A stretch of 64,000 nt of DNA. Source: Cellulomonas terrae (GTDB lineage: Bacteria; Actinomycetota; Actinomycetes; Actinomycetales; Cellulomonadaceae). A program made the translations under genes and the position numbers. The stretch covers positions 186,001 to 250,000 of the forward strand of contig NZ_BJWH01000001.1 of NCBI RefSeq assembly GCF_007990265.1. Direction: 5' to 3'. Every line of letters begins with the position of its first letter. The first letter of the stretch is position 1. The notes beneath the pieces were generated by a model that was not told the origin of the DNA, searched no databases, and worked only from the letters and a program-made list of their open reading frames with translations. Below are positions 61,793-64,000 of this stretch, in pieces.

Positions 61793-62300
61793 CCGCGCCC
61801 ACAGCTCCACCGATCACCCCGGCTCGCCCTGGGCCGACGACGAGGTCCTCGGCGCCGAGCTGGTCACCGCACTGGCCGAGCGGGAGACCTACGACCGGGT
61901 CGTCGCCAGCGCCGACCTGGCGTTCCGCGCCCACCGCGGCATGGTCGACGCCCGGGCAGGACTGGAGATGGACCTCCTGCTGCTCGAGCTCGTCTACGAC
62001 TCCAGCGCCCTCGACGCGCCCGTCGGCGTCCGTGACCGCTCCGGCGGGACCTCGCGCACGCTCGTGTTCGAGGGCCACGGCCTCGGTGTCGAGGTGGAGG
62101 TCGAGTCGTCGTCGATCGAAGGTCAGCTGCTCCCCGCCACGCCAGGACGGGTGAGCCTGCGGACGCCCGACGGCGTGGTCGCGACGATCGAGACCGACGA
62201 CGTGGGGTACTTCCGGTTCGACGTCCACCCGGACGGGCCGCTGCGGCTGGAGTGCTCCAGCGAGGGCGGCACCTGCCTGACCCAGTGGTTGCCGTACTAG
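61773..62300 (+). CDS. Sigma-linked protein with C-terminal beta-sandwich (carboxypeptidase-regulatory-like) domain
   Basis: 175 aa. AAGGAGG precedes the ATG, which lies inside the sigma gene, so the two are translationally coupled. About residues 25-75 are helical with conserved-looking LLLLELVYDSSA; residues 100-175 form a beta-rich domain with IEGQLLPATPGRVSLRTPDG and GPLRLEC. Similar proteins follow ECF sigma genes in other actinobacteria, so an anti-sigma or co-regulator role is inferred, not shown. No zinc motif or membrane helix is seen. Confidence 0.7.
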   Translation: MSWHSDDRAHSSTDHPGSPWADDEVLGAELVTALAERETYDRVVASADLAFRAHRGMVDARAGLEMDLLLLELVYDSSALDAPVGVRDRSGGTSRTLVFEGHGLGVEVEVESSSIEGQLLPATPGRVSLRTPDGVVATIETDDVGYFRFDVHPDGPLRLECSSEGGTCLTQWLPY

Positions 62301-62322
62301 CAGCCGGACACCCACGAACGGC

Positions 62323-62355
62323 GAAGGCCCGGTCCGCAGGGGGGACCGGGCCTTC
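62323..62355 (+). terminator. Terminator of the subtilase-sigma operon
   Basis: GAAGGCCCGGTCC (62323-62335) pairs perfectly with GGACCGGGCCTTC (62343-62355) around 7 nt, 22 bp after the stop. Confidence 0.85.
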
Positions 62356-62408
62356 GTCGCTGCCCCGACCGGCGAGCCCCGCACGACACGCCCGCCGCGA
62401 CCGAGCGC

Positions 62409-62555
62409 ATGGAGCTGCGCGACGCGGGGGCGTCGGCGAGCGTTCACCACGTCACGCTCCTCTCGCCGGTCATCACGGTGGGCGGACACGCCGGACCCGC
62501 AGCCGCCGACGGTCTGGGCTCGTTCGCGCTCTTCGGCGCCGCCCGCGCCCGCTGA
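62409..62555 (+). pseudogene. Remnant of the subtilase N-terminal-region gene (C-terminal part only)
   Basis: The frame reads MELRDAGASASVHHVTLLSP at its start and ends in GLGSFALFGAARAR. It matches residues about 117-161 of the intact copy (LRGAGATATLHHVTLLGPIV, GLGSFPAYRAARA). Homology can be followed weakly upstream to about 62380 without a start codon. There is no ribosome-binding site. It directly follows the terminator at 62323-62355, so it is a decayed third copy. Confidence 0.7.
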
Positions 62556-62667
62556 GGCGGTGGCCGGGCAGCCGAGCGTCGCCCGGCACACCGGCAGACA
62601 CGCCGGTGCTCGTGGATGCACGGGCCGTCGCGCATCCATTCCGGGGTGTTCTGCCCCGGTTTGCGGC

Positions 62668-62673
62668 TAGGTT
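62668..62673 (+). promoter_or_regulatory. Possible -10 box TAGGTT before the stand-alone N-region gene
   Basis: TAGGTT lies 44 nt before ATG 62717, with no clear -35. A CCGGGG/CCCCGG dyad (62641-62659) lies just upstream and could be an operator. Confidence 0.3.
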
Positions 62674-62716
62674 GCTGCCGCGCCGGCAGGGTGCCGGCGC
62701 AGTCGAAGGAGATTCC

Positions 62717-63202
62717 ATGACCGCCGACCTGGACATCGCGACACCGACCCCGACCCTCACCGAGCGCGTGGCCCGCCAGGCCGACGGGCTGCTCAGCCAG
62801 CAGAACGACCCGGCCGTGCGGCACGGGCTGCTCACCACCGTCCAGGCCCGCCGCGCCTGGCGCGGCGAGCAGACCCTCGACCTCGTCGTCGAGGACGACG
62901 ACCACGAGCTGCTCACCGTCCACGGCCAGGTCCTGGTCAGCACCGCCGATCTCGCGCTCCCCGAGGTCCAGGCGGTCCTCGACAGCCACGGGCTCACGGT
63001 GGGCACCGACGACCTCGTCACCGTGCTGACCACGTCCGGCGACGCCGCCGCGGTGCTCGACGCGCTCCGCGGGGCCGGCGCGACCGCCACGCTGCACCAC
63101 GTCACCCTGCTCGGACCGATCGTCAAGCCGTTCGGCACCGCCGGACCGGTCGCCGCTGAGGGCCTCGGCTCGTTCCCGGCCTACCGGGCTGCCCGCGCCT
63201 GA
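62717..63202 (+). CDS. Stand-alone homologue of the subtilase N-terminal region
   Basis: 161 aa with AAGGAG before the ATG and no signal peptide. It aligns end to end with residues 35-186 of the first subtilase: RQADGLL with RQVDELA, VLTTSGDAAAVLDALRGAGA with VVTSGPTTPEHLEDTVAELR, LHHVTLLGPIV with LTHITPLSPVM, SFPAYRAA with TFPDYVKA. It stops exactly where the protease domain would begin. The second subtilase, lacking this region, is encoded 73 bp downstream. An in-trans prodomain, chaperone or inhibitor is the likely role. Confidence 0.78.
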   Translation: MTADLDIATPTPTLTERVARQADGLLSQQNDPAVRHGLLTTVQARRAWRGEQTLDLVVEDDDHELLTVHGQVLVSTADLALPEVQAVLDSHGLTVGTDDLVTVLTTSGDAAAVLDALRGAGATATLHHVTLLGPIVKPFGTAGPVAAEGLGSFPAYRAARA

Positions 63203-63210
63203 CAGCACTC

Positions 63211-63246
63211 CGGAGCCGGGCGCCGCCGCCAGCGCGCCCGGCTCCG
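63211..63246 (+). terminator. Hairpin between the N-region gene and the second subtilase
   Basis: CGGAGCCGGGCGC (63211-63223) pairs with GCGCCCGGCTCCG (63234-63246) around 10 nt, 8 bp after the stop. It should limit read-through into the subtilase gene, allowing unequal amounts of the two proteins. Confidence 0.78.
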
Positions 63247-63275
63247 ACACCCCGTCTCTCCCGGTGAAGGGCACC

Positions 63276-64000
63276 ATGACTCGCGAGCACACGGAGCGAC
63301 CCGTCGTCGCCGTGATCGACAGCGGCATCGCCGCGGAGACTCGCGCGGACGGCTGGCTGGCCGCCGTCGAGCGGCACGGCGGCGCGGACGCCGAGAGCAA
63401 CATCGACCCCGTGGACTACCTCGGCGACGGGTCGGACCGGCTGGAGCTCAGCGCGGGGCACGGCACCTTCGTGGCCGGGATCGTCGCCCAGGTCTGCCCG
63501 ACGGCCGACCTCGTGATGTACCGGGCGGTCCCCGCCGACGGAGTCGGGACGGAGCTCGACGTCGCGCGGGCGATGGTGCGCGCGGCCGAGGACGGGGCGC
63601 ACATCCTCAACCTCTCGCTCGGCCACCAGTCGGAGCGCGACGAGCCGTCGCTCCCCTTGGCTGCGGCCGTCGCCCGGATACGTCAGATCGAGGCCGAGCG
63701 GAAGGAGGAGATCGTCGTCGTCGCGGCCGCCGGCAACTTCGGCGACGACCGGCCCACGTGGCCCGCTGCTCTGCACGACGTCGTCGCGGTCGGATCGGTG
63801 GACACGGACCTGCGGACGTCCGCCTGGTCGAGCCGCGGTGCGTGGGTCGACGTCGCGACCGTGGGCCGCGGGGTCCTGTCCACCTACGTCCGGGGGCAGT
63901 CGTACGACGAGGGCGGATCGGTCGTCGACGAGTTCGGGGACAACGCGTTCGCCCGCTGGACGGGCACGTCCTTCGCCGCCCCGCAGGTCGCGGGTGCGGT
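63276..64000 (+). CDS. Second S8 (subtilisin-like) serine peptidase without prodomain, 3' end outside window
   Basis: 241 codons are visible; the frame is still open at the window end. It starts almost directly with the catalytic domain: Asp15 in VAVIDSGIAA, His62 in SAGHGTFVAG, oxyanion Asn154 in AAAGNFGDD, Ser232 in GTSFAAPQ, so the triad is complete. It resembles the first subtilase throughout (for example PTWPAA, SSRG, FARW). AAGG precedes ATG 63276. No signal peptide, so it is cytoplasmic. Confidence 0.88.
   Translation, partial: MTREHTERPVVAVIDSGIAAETRADGWLAAVERHGGADAESNIDPVDYLGDGSDRLELSAGHGTFVAGIVAQVCPTADLVMYRAVPADGVGTELDVARAMVRAAEDGAHILNLSLGHQSERDEPSLPLAAAVARIRQIEAERKEEIVVVAAAGNFGDDRPTWPAALHDVVAVGSVDTDLRTSAWSSRGAWVDVATVGRGVLSTYVRGQSYDEGGSVVDEFGDNAFARWTGTSFAAPQVAGA

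Noticed and set aside
63202..63276. Programmed frameshift joining the N-region gene to the second subtilase
   Set aside because: The genes are in different frames, but 73 bp with a strong hairpin, several out-of-frame codons and a separate ribosome-binding site lie between them; no slippery site was seen.

Overview
ORGANISM. The window is high-GC (GC-rich third codon positions, many GTG/TTG starts, 1-4 bp ATGA/GTGA gene overlaps) and reads as the chromosome of an actinobacterium, most likely Micrococcales of the Cellulomonas type. Supporting traits are the lack of rpsD between rpsK and rpoA, a zinc-type S14, short adenylate kinase, a LAXTG surface protein, an F420-type luciferase-like oxidoreductase, a polyphosphate-glucokinase-like ROK kinase, and many promoters with a TANNNT -10 box 6-8 nt before the start codon (leaderless mRNAs). 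The genus is an inference; no 16S or tRNA gene is visible. LAYOUT. 1-9.6 kb: an alr-tsaE-tsaB-rimI-sseA operon (alanine racemase, t6A tRNA modification, ribosomal acetylation, sulfurtransferase), preceded by a P-loop kinase and the NAD(P)HX repair enzyme; tsaD lies just beyond a divergent nitroreductase. Then come an LLM oxidoreductase and acpS. 9.6-18.3 kb: glmS; a single reading frame that fuses a TetR regulator to type I pantothenate kinase (CoaA); a lipoprotein; a DedA membrane protein; and the rplM-rpsI-glmM-def operon. 18.3-24.7 kb: divergent lysG/lysE, an ABC-F ATPase, a DUF5709 protein, truA, a ROK kinase and an alpha/beta hydrolase. 24.8-55.3 kb: one very long ribosomal/RNA-polymerase block, all on the minus strand. 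In transcription order it is rpoB-rpoC, rpsL-rpsG-fusA-tuf, rpsJ to rpsQ, rplN to rplO, secY-adk-map, a sortase substrate, infA-rpmJ-rpsM-rpsK and rpoA-rplQ. Strong hairpins divide the block after rplL, rpoC, tuf, rplO, rpsK and rplQ. The S10 (rpsJ) and str (rpsL) leaders share a 26-nt element with one mismatch. 55.6-57 kb: rplJ-rplL with an L10-type leader and attenuator. 57-64 kb: an accessory locus. A TPR-CHAT (caspase-like) protease is divergent from a cytoplasmic subtilase with an N-terminal prodomain-like region, followed by an ECF sigma factor, a sigma-linked protein of unknown role, a degraded copy of the N-terminal region, an intact stand-alone copy of it, and a second subtilase that lacks it and runs off the window. 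HOW THE GENES WORK TOGETHER. Most of the window is core translation, transcription, cell-wall precursor (glmS, glmM, alr) and cofactor (coaA, acpS, nnr) housekeeping. The most unusual parts are the TetR-CoaA fusion, which suggests a CoA biosynthetic enzyme tied to its own DNA-binding domain, and the CHAT/subtilase/sigma locus, which looks like a transcriptionally controlled intracellular proteolytic system with duplicated, and in one case split, protease modules.
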